Notes: generated from the sequence alone by a model not told the origin. DNA of 64,000 bases from Chiridota heheva (GCA_020152595.1 JAIGNY010001695.1:25001-89000); one strand, 5' to 3'. Shown: positions 46,410 to 58,250, counted from the first letter of the stretch. Program-made: numbers and translations.

Positions 46410-47030
46410 TACAGTTCTGTTCAAACAGGGAAGCAGAAAGTTAGCATCCAACTATAGACCTATAACCCTTATATGCATACTCTGTAAAGTTATGAAGAAG
46501 TTTATCACGGATCATTGTCGACCGCATAAAAATAAATGCGTTATTCTCACCAAAGCACTTTGACTTCATTCTGGAAGATATACGACACATACTCAATACT
46601 CGATAAAGGGACTTAATTATGGAGGACGACACTACAATTGTTAGACGTACTCGATAAAGGGACTCAATTATGGTGAAGTTTGGACTGCGTTTATCTAGAA
46701 TTTATGAAGGCGTTCGACAAAGTTCCACATCACCGCCGCCTCAGTGATGAAAAAATCTTTACCTGTTATGGTATCTCCAAAATTATTGTCAACTGGATTG
46801 AGGCTTGATAAAATAATCCAGGTTTGGGCTAAACTAGGGTGAAACGAGGTTGGATAAGAGTATTTTTATCTAATAGACGTCAAAGAGTTAGAGTAGGGAA
46901 TAGTTTTTCAGATTGGACACCTGTCACAAGTGAAATTTCACAAGGAAGCGTACTGTGCTATAACCGATTCTTTTGTATTATACATTAACGATCTTCCCGG
47001 CAACATACAGACATATGGAAATGTCCTTAA
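46410..47030 (+). mobile_element. Decayed LINE reverse transcriptase (CR1/L2-like)
   Basis: The plus strand, across several frames, shows SVQTGKQKVSIQL or VLFKQGSRKLASNYRPITLI, then VYLEFMKAFDKVPHHRRLSD. GISKIIVNWIEA, WIRVFLSNRRQRVRVGNSFS and DWTPVTSEISQGSVL follow, then YINDLPGNIQTYGNVLKT. These are RT blocks 'NYRPISL', 'KAFDKVPH', 'FLSNRRQRV', 'QGSVLGP' and 'YINDLP' in order. The catalytic FADD box is not recognisable. Stops and frameshifts are frequent, so it is an old dead copy. Confidence 0.82.
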
Positions 47031-48460
47031 AACGCGCCTAAGGGGGAAAAATGGCGGAAATAGCTGTGATTTGTTACGGAAAACTATCAATAAACTTGAA
47101 TTGCACCATTATTATGCGGGTTGGTTTTAAGAACGAAATCTCAAAAGTATATTAACGATGTAATAAACAGATATTAATTCATACAAAACTTTAATAAATA
47201 GCATATACTTTTGGTATCATAAGCATGCAACCTAACGTTGTACTTATTCCTCGCTCTTGAACTTCTTGGCTCCTGATTGTTGCCGATAGTATTTCAGCCA
47301 AATATTGCTTTAATTTATTATGAATACAGTCATATAATAAGAAATATATCTCAGTGTAACAAAATATACAAAAAAACTGTTAAAAATGAAAGAACATCAG
47401 CCCAAATCCGAAATTGGAAAACGCTATTTGTATCTTCACAGCATGTTTACAGTACACAAACAACAGGAAACCCTCTGCACACAATGGCACAGTCCACGCG
47501 GCGTGGGCGTGCTAAGTTTACGTCAGAATTAAAATCAAGGAATACATAAGCAGACACGAAATGTTTTCTCTCATCGCTCGCTTTCTATTTGTCGTGCCCT
47601 TTTTTGCACCAACCACGTTGGATTTGATATATATGGTAAACAGATATATGTTAATTGTCAGGCCGTGTGAAGTGACTCCCAAATACTTCCATTCATAAGT
47701 TACAAAGGTCAAAGCGGTGATAATCTTGTGATTTTGCTTGCGCTCTCATTGAAAAAAAAAGGAAAAACACATTTTATAGTTTACAAAGTACGGTACTTGT
47801 TTTTTCGAATAATCAAATAAAAATGTTCTCAAACGATAGATAATGAATTCAAGTTCTATATGCCGTTTGAAATGGAACAAATTATTTAGAGACTCTTTAG
47901 TTATAACGTTTGAAGTGCAAAATATGTGCCATTTTTCAGAGCGTTTTGCACAATTAAGGAGATTATCGCAAGCGTATGAACCAAACATTCTCATATGTAT
48001 CAAATCAGAATGCTACATTTTCTCCAGATGATACTAAAGTTCCATCTTAACAAAATTTCATCGTTAGGACCACACTGGACATAAGTCATGTGACGTTCGT
48101 GTGCTATCCCTGGCATGTGCATAAAGATAAAACAAATAATCATCGGCTGAGCTCGAAAATTGGTCCAATAAATGGTTAATAAGATTTCACCTCGATAAAT
48201 GCAAAAAATCATTGTTTTCATTGTGATCATTGTTTTCAGATAATTCAGGCACATTCATTGTTTGAGCTCTATACAGGATAGATTCACATTCCATTATTTT
48301 CATTCATAACAGAAACTAATTGGTTTGATTTTATTGATACCAGAGACCACTTCCCTTGATTTTATTTGAGTTCAGAAAATTCATTGTATGGCTGTTCGTT
48401 CATGGCATGAGTTAATTGTTCAGCGGCACATTCCATTGTTTCAACTAAGTGTGGATAAAT
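47031..48460. other. AT-rich non-coding stretch
   Basis: No gene or repeat is recognised with confidence. Short Tyr/Asn-rich open frames match no family. Confidence 0.5.
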
Positions 48461-48464
48461 CTTT

Positions 48465-48890
48465 CCCTAAAATATCCCCACCCCTCCATTTTGGCCCTTT
48501 CCCTATTCCAATACGTCCCAAATTATAATCACTTCTTTCTTAAGTAGGAAGAAAACCACACACCAAATTTAATCAAAATCCAGTGACTACTTCTTGAGAT
48601 ATGATGGTGGCAAACAATTCACCCTAAAATATCCCCACCCCTCCATTTTTGCCCTTCTCTTACTTCAAAACGTCCCAAATTGCAACCACCTCTTCTTAAA
48701 TGAGTAACAAAACCACACACCAAATAAACTTGTCCGGCAAATTGCTCACAACTCATACCTCAACCACATCAAGACCATCCAAAATGCCCTCAGGCTTTGT
48801 AACAGGAACCACAATCACCAAATTTCATGTTGAAGCCAATCATCAGTTCTTGAGATATTTTGATGGCAGACAAAATGCTTTTGAAACATA
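48465..48890 (+). repeat. 157-bp tandem repeat with LINE patch in second copy
   Basis: CCCTAAAATATCCCCACCCC starts copies at 48,465 and 48,622. Each copy goes on with 'aa.acgtcccaaatt', 'aaccacacaccaaat' and 'cttgagatat..tgatggc'. The second copy is longer because a LINE-derived patch is embedded at about 48,735-48,806. Confidence 0.8.
48735..48806 (+). mobile_element. ~70-bp fragment of the I-like LINE
   Basis: This patch is almost identical to the reverse complement of 40,937-41,005 in the I-like LINE. It encodes AHNSYLNHIKTIQNALRLC against AHNSYLNHIKTIQNEALRLC, with three bases (one codon, Glu) missing. A further stretch to about 48,845 (TTCATGTTGAAGCCAA) also matches the same LINE. Confidence 0.85.
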
Positions 48891-49111
48891 GTAGTTAATT
48901 ATTGTTTAGGAATTAATCTTTTAATAAAAATAAAAGAGAATCTAATTGTGTGTCTGCCAGTGACACTCGTCATTCGACCCCCTCTGCCTCCTATCCCCTC
49001 TCCGCCCCTTCTGTTCACACTTCTGTACATTTCCTGACACTAAAAATGGTTCATGAATCTGCCAGACGAGCGCTGGAAAGGATAAACGTTTCAATAATCA
49101 AGGGGGAGGGG

Positions 49112-49300
49112 GGGGGTTGAACACACAATTACAATGACGGGGTCGTCGCCTGCGTATCGGTTATGATAGTACAAATGCTATCACGAAACGCTTAAAACGA
49201 ACCGGACGAGAACACAGGTACGACGTACGGGCAGACATAACATCGACAACCAAGTCAATGTCCACGGTCTTTGATAACCAGTTGTGGTGCACTGGCGTTT
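49112..49300 (-). mobile_element. SINE family 3, head-less copy
   Basis: Nearly identical to 45,915-46,101 over about 185 bp, including ACAATTACAATGACGGGGTC and 'gtgcactggcg'. The tRNA-like head present in the first copy is missing, consistent with 5' truncation at insertion. Confidence 0.88.
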
Positions 49301-49559
49301 CAATAATCTATATGCGTAAAGGTAATAGCTGGAATGCATAAGTAGTACCGCCGAAAACGAGATATGGCTTAGGAGCATTGCCCGAGCCCACATAGCCTTT
49401 TTAACATATAGAGTATCATGGGGGGGGGGAGGGGGAGGGGGAACATTTTATTGCCCCCTTTTCCCAGTGGTGAATTTTTTCACCATAGGAAAATATATCT
49501 ATGATATAAATATATTAAGATAGTAGATTAAGATCGTCAACTCAATAGTCAATATTGAG

Positions 49560-49760
49560 CAACAGACTCAGGAAATCTCCTTCAATTTTCAGGAATTTTC
49601 CTTCATTTTCAGGAAATTTTCTTCATTTTCTACAAATTTGCTTTATTTTCATGAAATTTACTTTAATTTTCTTTATTTTCTTAAATTTTGTGGAAATTTT
49701 CAACAATTTTCTGGAAATGTTGCCAATATTTTCAATAATTTTACGCCCCCATTTTACAAA
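49560..49760. repeat. Repeat family F, array 2
   Basis: About nine ~20-bp units of the type TTCAGGAAATTTTCTTCATTTT occur, derived by shift and point change. The 3' flank (cgcccccattttacaaat) is unlike the other arrays. Confidence 0.75.
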
Positions 49761-50064
49761 TAGTTTTTGGACATTAGAGACTCATATTTTCTAGGTTTTT
49801 TTAGACGAAAATAAAATTTGGAACATAAACAGCAGGCCGTGCACGGATTTTCAGTTTGCCACCTGGGCCCGTGATGTTCTCGGCATTAGGCCTACAAGAG
49901 CAAAATCAGTTCGAAAGGTATATTTTACAGTTTTCCGAATGTATTACATATGCAAATCTATATGTTAAAGGAGCGCTAGACCGAAAAGTGAGCGCGCTCG
50001 GTCTTGCGAATTTAAGAGAAATATTATCCATAAAAGAGTGATAAATTATATGCCTACATACGAC

Positions 50065-50200
50065 ATGAAGGCAAAGATCACTTGAATATTCATATTCACC
50101 AGAAAATTGCTATACCGTTGCGTGCTAGAAGCATTTGATTTTTTAGAGGACCCCTCAAAATACGACCTCACTTTTCGGTCTAATGCTTCTTTAATTCTGA
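50065..50200 (+). repeat. Dispersed repeat family E, copy 2
   Basis: A high-identity direct copy of 22,535-22,672, including 'gatcacttgaatattcatat' and AAATTGCTATACCGTTGCGT. A short insertion (gaggacccctca) distinguishes it. Confidence 0.8.
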
Positions 50201-50398
50201 CGTATAACTGGGTATGACCTTGGTAAATTCTTTTGTGTTTTTTTTTTTAATGTCTACTATTAATCTTTGACGGGATGGAGCGAATCTTGACCAGCAGATT
50301 TTGAATCTTTACCAGCAAAACCTGACTTTCATTTTCAGTGAAGCATGAAATCAGAATATATAGGCGCTTTAAATTTCGGTCCTTTTCGAAAGCCTATA

Positions 50399-50658
<260 letters not shown>

Positions 50659-50754
50659 CTGACCCCCCTTCCCCCTCCACCTCTGCTCCTGTCTTACAGC
50701 GTCTTTGCTCGTGTTAGACTGACGAGTCCAAACTTGCAGCAATTCATCATGCCA

Positions 50755-51530
50755 ATATCGTGCCCCGACATCTACATCATTACTACTCGCAGCGCCCTCA
50801 CTAAATATCTTCTAAATTGTGTACACGCTATGTCACCCTTAAACCATTTCCGAAATAAACTGATTACGTATGTATAATTGTACACTGTTTGTATGGCAGT
50901 ATGGAGTGTGGAGGTCAGGGCCTACTTCAGTGTGGTCTTGTCCACTAATAGTGGTCTTGAAAATCCAAATTGTGATTTTGAAAACAAGAAATAGTGGGGC
51001 AGAATTAGGTGTAAGTTGAAATACAAAAGTTCTCCTTGAAAACTCTGCATTTCATAATACAATACAAAGTTTTTTTTCATAATACAATACAAAGTTTTTG
51101 AAAGCCCGGAAGTTTCAACTTTTGCCACAGTGCTGCAAATATTATAATAGTGGTTCCAGGCTGCCAGGACTATTGTTGTTCGAGCCCCCAATAAAGGGTT
51201 TTGCTCTAAACTTGTTTTCGCAGGATTCGCGCCCAGACCTCCATTTTTTACGCCTTCGGTCCCATCTCTGTGAATTAGTGGTGTTGCACATATCCCTTAA
51301 ATCAGGCACTCGTGGGGGCAGTGATGCTTGAATTTTCGGTGACCTTGAAATGGTCGATTTTTCAACATGTGAAAAATCATTACATCGCTGATGTTAAAGC
51401 GTGAATCTTTCATCCATCATGTCCATGCGATTATTGGGCCCCGACATCTACGACATTGCTACTCGCAGCGCCATCACTCAATATTTCTTGAAATAGTGTA
51501 CACGCTGTGTCACCATTCCCACTTTTTAGG
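50755..51530. repeat. Direct ~95-bp repeat pair
   Basis: Copies lie at about 50,755-50,850 and 51,425-51,525. They share 'ccccgacatctac', CTACTCGCAGCGCC, 'tcactaaatat' or 'tcactcaatat', and 'gtgtacacgctatgtcacc'. The sequence between them has no supported exon. They may be remnants of one element with an internal part at 50,930-51,330, and no LTR features are seen. Confidence 0.75.
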
Positions 51531-51899
51531 CTTTATAATCTGATAATGTCACTCGACAGCGGACGATTGCTTTATTTCAATAAACAATTCAGTTTTTCTT
51601 TTCATATGGCTTAAAATCTTTATTTTTGGGTGGCATATAAAACATTTTCACTAAAACACTATCTGACTATAGCAAAAGTGTTAAAAGTCTCCACGTTGGA
51701 ATTTTTTTCCCCATCTGCCCAAACCAAGGACTATTGTTTGAATATAACTGCCTACCGTAGTAGCCATCAACATTTGATATTTTTGAAGGAGGAGGCGGGA
51801 AAGAGAAGGCGGGGTGAGACCTAAAAGTTCTTCATACCTATTATGTCTTATTAAGCCACCTCCCTACCAAAACTAAAGGTTTCGAAAAGTACAAATTTA

Positions 51900-52150
51900 C
51901 GGTAACAATTATTCTTACAGTAAATTTTTGTCCCAAAGTTGAAGAGTTTTCGTCGTAAATTGAAGCCTTTTGGTCGAACATTTTCTTCCATTTCCGGAAA
52001 CTTCCACAGTCATCTTCGGGCATTTGTTTTCTTCTATTTTCGGAAAATTTGTTTCCATTTCGGGAAAATTTGTTCAAAACATTTCGTTTTATAATCGGGA
52101 AATTTTGCCAATTTTCGGACAGTTTTCTTCAATTTTTCTGCAGTTCTAGA
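51900..52150. repeat. Repeat family F, array 3
   Basis: Units such as 'tttcttccatttccggaaacttcc', 'tttcgggaaaatttgttc' and 'ttttcggacagttttcttcaattttt' occur. The 3' flank 'gcatgcaatagggaaaatg..catggaggcattctccccctcc' resembles the flank of array 4 at 58,490-58,530, so arrays 3 and 4 are parts of the same larger element. Confidence 0.7.
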
Positions 52151-52343
52151 AACATTTTCATTCCCTTTTACCAAAATTCCAAATAATTTGACCAATTTTG
52201 TCAATTTTATTGGAATAATTCCCCAAATTTACCTCCCAACTGGGCAGGAAGCATGCAATAGGGAAAATGAAATCATTTCATGGAGGCATTCTCCCCCTCC
52301 ACCCCAACTTCCTACGCTTCTTGATGCTTAGCCACCAAATTAT

Positions 52344-52925
<582 letters not shown>

Positions 52926-52944
52926 CCATAGGAGAGAAAAAAAT

Positions 52945-53470
52945 TGCAACAGTTCCTTACTGTAAACCGCTCGCTACTGTTGAAGAATAGATGCAATTGA
53001 TAAATCGAAACATGCCAAATATTTTATATTGTAACACGTAAGTACGGTAAACCGTTAGCTACTCTTAAGAAGCTTAACAAGCTTAGCTTAACAAGCTACT
53101 TTTTAGAAGAAAATAATGAAAATAAACATTCAAAATATTGTATTTTGTAACAGGTCCTTACTGTAAACTATAGGGCCCTTAACGGGAGAAAATAAATGCA
53201 TTTTTAAATTTTGCAACAGCTCCTTACTGTAAACTGTTAGCTACTCTTGAAGAATATATGCAATTGATCAAAAGAAACATGCAAAATATTTAATTTGGAA
53301 CACGTTCGTACGGTAAACCGTTAGCTACTCTTTAGAAGCTACTTTTTAGATGAAAACAATAAAAAAATAAACATGCAAAATATTTAATTTTATAACAAGT
53401 CTTTACTGTAAACCATTAGCTACTTTAAAAAGAAATAATGACACAAAAAAACAAACAAACAAACATGCAA
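52945..53470. repeat. Irregular tandem repeat with TTACTGTAAACCGTTAGCTAC
   Basis: The core CTTACTGTAAACCGTTAGC, or the variant with 'tacggtaaaccg', recurs near 52,960, 53,042, 53,157, 53,222, 53,310 and 53,402. It alternates with 'aacatgcaaaatatttaattt'. Spacing of about 65-115 bp shows a nested pattern. Confidence 0.8.
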
Positions 53471-53479
53471 GCTATTTTA

Positions 53480-55039
53480 TGACGCAATCATATCTCCCAA
53501 AGTAGTAGATGCACGTCTTTTCCCGCCCTTTTCCGGACTTCAGCTGTTTACAAAGACGAATACCACGGACTGTCGGATAAATAAAGTCATACAACAAGCT
53601 TGTTAAATAGGGCTCTTTGTGATCAGCCGACTTTTCCGACAAATTCATTCCACATTTTAGTTATCAGAAATAATCCAGGTAATAAGCTTATAGTTTCATT
53701 TTCTCATGCATGTTTTTCTTAAAAGTCTTGTAAAGTGTTTCTATTCTCTTTCTGTTGGAAACCAGTTCGCTGTTGCAAGTTTGTTGTGAAGTATGTATTG
53801 GCAGAAATACTCATTAAATTACGTAATTATACAATGTCATACAAAGATGAAACATCTCCACTACTTCTTGTCATAATTTCATTCGTGAGAAATCATCTGA
53901 AAAACCAATGAAAATGCTCCGATAAGTAGAAAGAATTTATTTGTTCATTCGACCCGCATATCGAAGTCATATACAAATGGACAATGCAAAAACAACATCA
54001 AACCTCATTAATGAAACAGTGAAGATAATTCGCGAAATCGACAGGCGCTGATATCTTTTGAAAGGAAACATTAACGGAAAGGGAGAAGAGTTTACGGTTA
54101 AAGAAACATTTCACAGTTTTTCAATTTGAAAAGCGAAAGGCGATTAAGATATCCTGCCTGTATTCAAAGGATAAATATTCAGCAAGTTATACCAACAGGG
54201 CCAAAGCATTTCTGTGTTCTACACATACGCAAAACGATATTTTGTATACCGAAAGCGAAGGAGGGCTAATGTTCTGAAAACCAATCATTCACCGATATAG
54301 TTCACAGTGGACAGTTAGAGCAACATTTCGCAGTTTTTTACAAAAGCAAAAGGTGTATATCTATTATGTCTACCGCAACATTTAAAGTACGCTGAACTTA
54401 GTGAAACTTCACCCAACAGACTGATAGAGTAATCAGTTACCACAATCTGGCAACAATTCGCACTTTTCCAATTTGAAAATGCATCGGGTAAAGGTGGTTC
54501 AGATCGTGTGGTAATTATTCAAACAATACTTATTTAACAACAGTTATTTTATTACATTTTTTTGTTCTACAAAACAAAAACTAAAAACGGCTGTTTTCGA
54601 AACACATAAGAAAGAACGTCAATTGTCAGATTGTTCGGAAACTAAACATTCACCAAAACAGTTAGAGAAGTTGGTTGTTAGAACATTTCTCAGTTTTTCA
54701 AAATTGAAGGGAGGTGATTTCGTACGACACATTTTCGCCTAATACTAAAATGGAGCTTTAGTAACAGTAATAATCCAACAAACGAAGTACGCTGATATTT
54801 TTGTAATACCAAACATTCACCGACAGTGTTAAAAGTAAAGAATGACGCAGTAAATTTCTCAGTTTTACAAATTTGAAGGGCGGTGATATTTTAGACAATT
54901 ATTCACCCTATAAAGAGTTTCAGCAACATATACGGTAACATAAGCCGAAAAAAAATACCTGACATATTGATCAGTTAGTGCAACACAAAATAATAGATTT
55001 ACATCTTAATTTTCCCAACGCTTATCGAAGGCAGAGATA
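53480..55039. repeat. GPCR upstream region with degenerate ~120-230 bp repeat
   Basis: A block of the type CAGTTTTTCAATTTGAAAAG, usually preceded by 'agcaacattt' and followed by 'g(g)cg..gatatt', recurs near 54,112, 54,333, 54,458, 54,693 and 54,862, up to 150 bp before the GPCR start codon. Related 'aacattcaccgac' phrases accompany it. The stretch 53,480-54,060 shows no repeat or gene. The promoter of the GPCR must lie here or upstream, but no TATA box can be singled out. Confidence 0.6.
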
Positions 55040-56049
55040 ATGAATACAACAAATGTGGCACAACAGATCACCTATGTTTACCTACATACATTGATTGGGC
55101 ATATGGTCATCGGGTTTCTTTCATTTGTGATAAATGTCTTCATCTTTTTAGTTCTCAGACGCAACGCAACGTTATTCAGCGAAGTTTCAATTTTTATATT
55201 TAAATGTCTTGCTGTAACAGACATACTGAATGGCGCTTTCGCGTTTTGCGTGTGGATAAATAACTTCCTGCCTCCTTTCCTTAAGATTTGTTTCTATGTT
55301 ATACCAGCGTCGTCGTTGGTATTCATAACACTCTCATTACTACTCTGGCTTGGAGTCGACCGGTTCGTGGCTATTAACAGGCCACTGAGATATTATCAAA
55401 TCTTCGATCTCCTGAACATTAAGAAATATATCATTGCCTCAAGCGTGTGTTGTGTTGTGTATGCCAGTATTTATTCATTTGGAATATTTTTCATTACTAC
55501 CGGTGCGAAACGATTCATCAATTATTCACCAACTCCAGTGATCAGAATGTTTTGGATAGTAAATACTTTTTCAGTCAGTTTGGTTGTTCTTGTTCTTACT
55601 TACATCAACTTCCGTTTGATAATAATTACTTTTAGAATGACGCGAGTGATGCCTGCGCCTTTACCTATAGTAAATACCGTCAACGAAATTCCCCAATCGC
55701 GACAACTACACGTACAACCGTAAATTTGAACGATGTAAATTCAGCGACAGTAATGTCTACAGGTGTAAATTCGGTAAATTTAGCAGGCGCACTCGCCCGT
55801 AGTGATTTACGTAATCGGTCAACATCCTTTAAAGGAGTCCGTATCGTCATTTTGATGACGGCTGCTTTCTACGTGTCGTATGGGCCGATTGTTGCCATCA
55901 ACCCCTTCCGCACTTTTGGTGTTTATATTCCCGCACAGTACGTCACGTTCGCGTACCTATCGGCTGTATCAAGCAGCCTGATCAATCCATTTGTGTATAT
56001 GACGATGAGCGCAAAGTTTCGTCGCGCTGCAAGGAAAATGTTTGTTTAG
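55040..56049 (+). CDS. Class A (rhodopsin-like) G-protein-coupled receptor, one frameshift
   Basis: An intronless receptor starting MNTTNVAQQ (possible N-glycosylation at NTT). TM1 is around IGHMVIGFLSFVINVFIFLV, TM2 around FKCLAVTDILNGAFAFCVWI, and TM3 ends in LGVDRFVAINRPLRY, with DRF in place of DRY. TM4 is KYIIASSVCCVVYASIYSFG and TM5 MFWIVNTFSVSLVVLVLTYI. Then in a second frame come TM6 VRIVILMTAAFYVSYGPIVA (no CWxP) and TM7 FAYLSAVSSSLINPFVYMTM with NPxxY as NPFVY. The tail is SAKFRRAARKMFV. The first frame stops at 55,723 in the third intracellular loop, and the second frame is already open there, so a single-base difference separates the halves. The helices are intact on both sides. 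It may be a recent pseudogene, an allele or an assembly error. The ligand is unknown. It would act at the plasma membrane through heterotrimeric G proteins. Confidence 0.88.
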
Positions 56050-56575
56050 ATCAACGCGCAAAGTTTCGTCGCGCTGCAAGGAAAATGTTTGTTTAGATCA
56101 ACGCGCAAAGTTTTGTCGCGCTGCAAGGAATTTATTTGTTTAGATCAACGCGCAAAGTTTCGTCGCGCTGCAAGGAAAATGTTTGTTTAGATCAACGTGC
56201 AAAGTTTCGTCGCGCTGCAAGGAAAATGTTTGTATAGATCAACGCGCAAAGTTTCGTCGCGCTGCAAGGAAAATGTTTGTATAGATCAACGCGCAAAGTT
56301 TCGTCGCGCTGCAAGGAAAATGTTTGTTTAGATCAACGTGCAAAGTTTCGTCGCGCTGCAAGGAAAATGTTTGTTTAGATCAACGTGCAAAGTTTCGTCG
56401 CGCTGCAAGGAAAATGTTTGTATAGATCAACGCGCAAAGTTTCGTCGCGCTGCAAGGAATTTATTTGTTTAGATCAATGCGCAAAGTTTCGTCGCGCTGC
56501 AAGAAAAATGTTTGTTTAGATCAACGCGCAAAGTTTCGTCGCGCTACAAGAAAAAAGTTTGTTTGAATCATCGCG
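56011..56575. repeat. 47-bp tandem array derived from the GPCR tail
   Basis: About 12 copies of a 47-bp unit occur. The first copy is the coding sequence for AKFRRAARKMFV plus the TAG stop, and the unit contains AAAGTTTCGTCGCGCTGCAA. Variants are limited to a few positions (tttgtatag, ggaatttattt). Because 47 is not a multiple of three, a frameshift or stop loss would read new sequence. The array forms the start of the 3' UTR. Confidence 0.96.
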
Positions 56576-56612
56576 CTGTATAATTTTTAATTATCAAAAA
56601 ATATTATATTTA

Positions 56613-56788
56613 GGGCTTACAGCAAGACGTCGAACAAATCGCAAGAAAGGGGATGACGGGCAAATCCAGATAAAAATAGCAACCCTATTTTGTTTGTTTG
56701 TTGTTTGTAATGATCCTTCCGCGATTTGCGAACTCTGCAACAACCTCATATCAGTTAAACAACGTCAAGCTGGCAATAGCAGTTTCTG
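56613..56788 (+). pseudogene. GPCR TM6-like remnant
   Basis: Directly after the array, a plus-strand frame encodes TARRRTNRKKGDDGQIQIKI, then ATLFCLFVVCNDPSAICELC and NNLISVKQRQAGNSSF, ending in TGA. A basic loop followed by a hydrophobic helix with Cys and Pro is the layout of the third loop, TM6 and third outer loop of a rhodopsin-like receptor. It differs from TM6 of the gene just upstream. An 'atatttag' acceptor-like site precedes it. It may be a relic of a neighbouring paralogue or an alternative 3' exon. I favour a relic. Confidence 0.4.
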
Positions 56789-56799
56789 AATTTGGAAGA

Positions 56800-56950
56800 G
56801 AAGTGGATCAACACCGGCTTTTCACCCTGCTCTTGCGAGAAGTACTCAGAGGACCGGCTAGGTGGTGAGGACGGACCCCTACCGTCAGAATCGCTTTTTA
56901 ACGTCCCCATTCGATAGACGGTGAGCGTCACTTCGCCATTGGCTATGTTG
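56800..56950 (-). mobile_element. SINE family 2, 3'-end fragment
   Basis: On the minus strand the sequence 'gtgacgctcaccgtctatcgaatggggacgttaaaaag' and 'gtccgtcctcac.acctagccggtcctc' parallels the body of the SINE at 60,070-60,190 ('cgttcaccgtccatcggatgaggacgttaaaagatgg', 'gttcctcacccctacctggtcttc'). The head is absent. Confidence 0.65.
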
Positions 56951-58250
56951 GCCATTTTCACCATAAGCTATAGGCAACCCGATAAAAATGTCATTGTTTT
57001 CGAATTCTTGGCTGATTTAATACTATTTTAGATACATGAAATAGCCAACTTCAGCCAGATTGAAGCATGGTGCCCATTGCATATTTTATCATTAACTATA
57101 AAGTTAAATATCACTCATCATACAGTCCGTCCACGCTCCCGATCGAGGGATCTCCTGATTGAGAGATCGAAGCATGCGCAGTGACAAACTGTTGTTAATA
57201 TATCTAGCCGTTAAAATTTTTGTGCTTTTCAAATTCTGTAATTCTAAAGTTGTATGTTTTGAAAATGATATTGAAATTAATATTTCTGTATAAATTTGGC
57301 TTTTAATGGTGACTAAAATGTTAAAATCTGCTCTTCAGAAATTATTGAAATTAATTTTTTGATAATTATTTTAAAATTTCCTAGTGAATGTCAAATTGCT
57401 GGTTGAAATGGAGAAAAAAAAATCATCGTTCTATTCCACCAATCAAATTTGAATATTTCGTATGTATTTTTCCTATCTTTGACAAACTTATTTTACCGTT
57501 ATGTATTTCATTAGAAAGATTTGAATTTGGGAAGATGCATTGCGGATTAAAATGACAAAAATCCCCGTTCAGGGCGTGGACGGAACTGTCAACAGGGAGA
57601 TCTCAAGCCCAGGTTGAACCAGGGGTAAATATGGGGTGTTATGGTAAGAAAACTTATATAGCGTAACTGCTTTACAAAAATGACTATTATATAAATAAAC
57701 AATATATATATAAACATACGAAAAATACTGAGAATTAGCCTTCTTTTAGTTGTAATCTAACATTAATAGGGAGGCCAAAAAATTGTGCAAACCTTTTTTT
57801 AATATATGGACCCCATGGAGTAAGCCTACAGGTCACACTTAACAGGAAGTATATGTAGACTGCGTAAACATTCTGTTGAACTTTGGGGATTTCTTTAAAC
57901 TTTAGCTGTGAGGTTTTGTACTCTTTGGTGTAATAGGGTCTCATATTATGACCTCATAATACAGTAGGTAAATGTTTTCTAACTTTTGTTAACTTTCATG
58001 ATTGCACGCTAAGTGGTAATGAGATGAGCAGTGTCAATTGTGTCTTTTAGTTTAAACCAAGCGCATTGTTGTACATCTTAGCTAAATGTTTTATATATAT
58101 AATTTTAAAGGACAATAGCCACCACAAACATCATCTTATCAGCTCAGTACATTCTTAAGTGATCCAGGATTGACGCTGTCACAAGGGACGTAGGAAGGGT
58201 CACCTTTCAGGGGAATGAACCTTTAATATTACTCGGTTATATGCGAAAAA
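56951..58250. other. AT-rich non-coding stretch
   Basis: No exon or clear repeat is seen. A short stretch near 57,125-57,185 contains an inverted pair, 'gatcgagggatctcctgattgagagatcga', able to form a weak hairpin. Confidence 0.5.
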
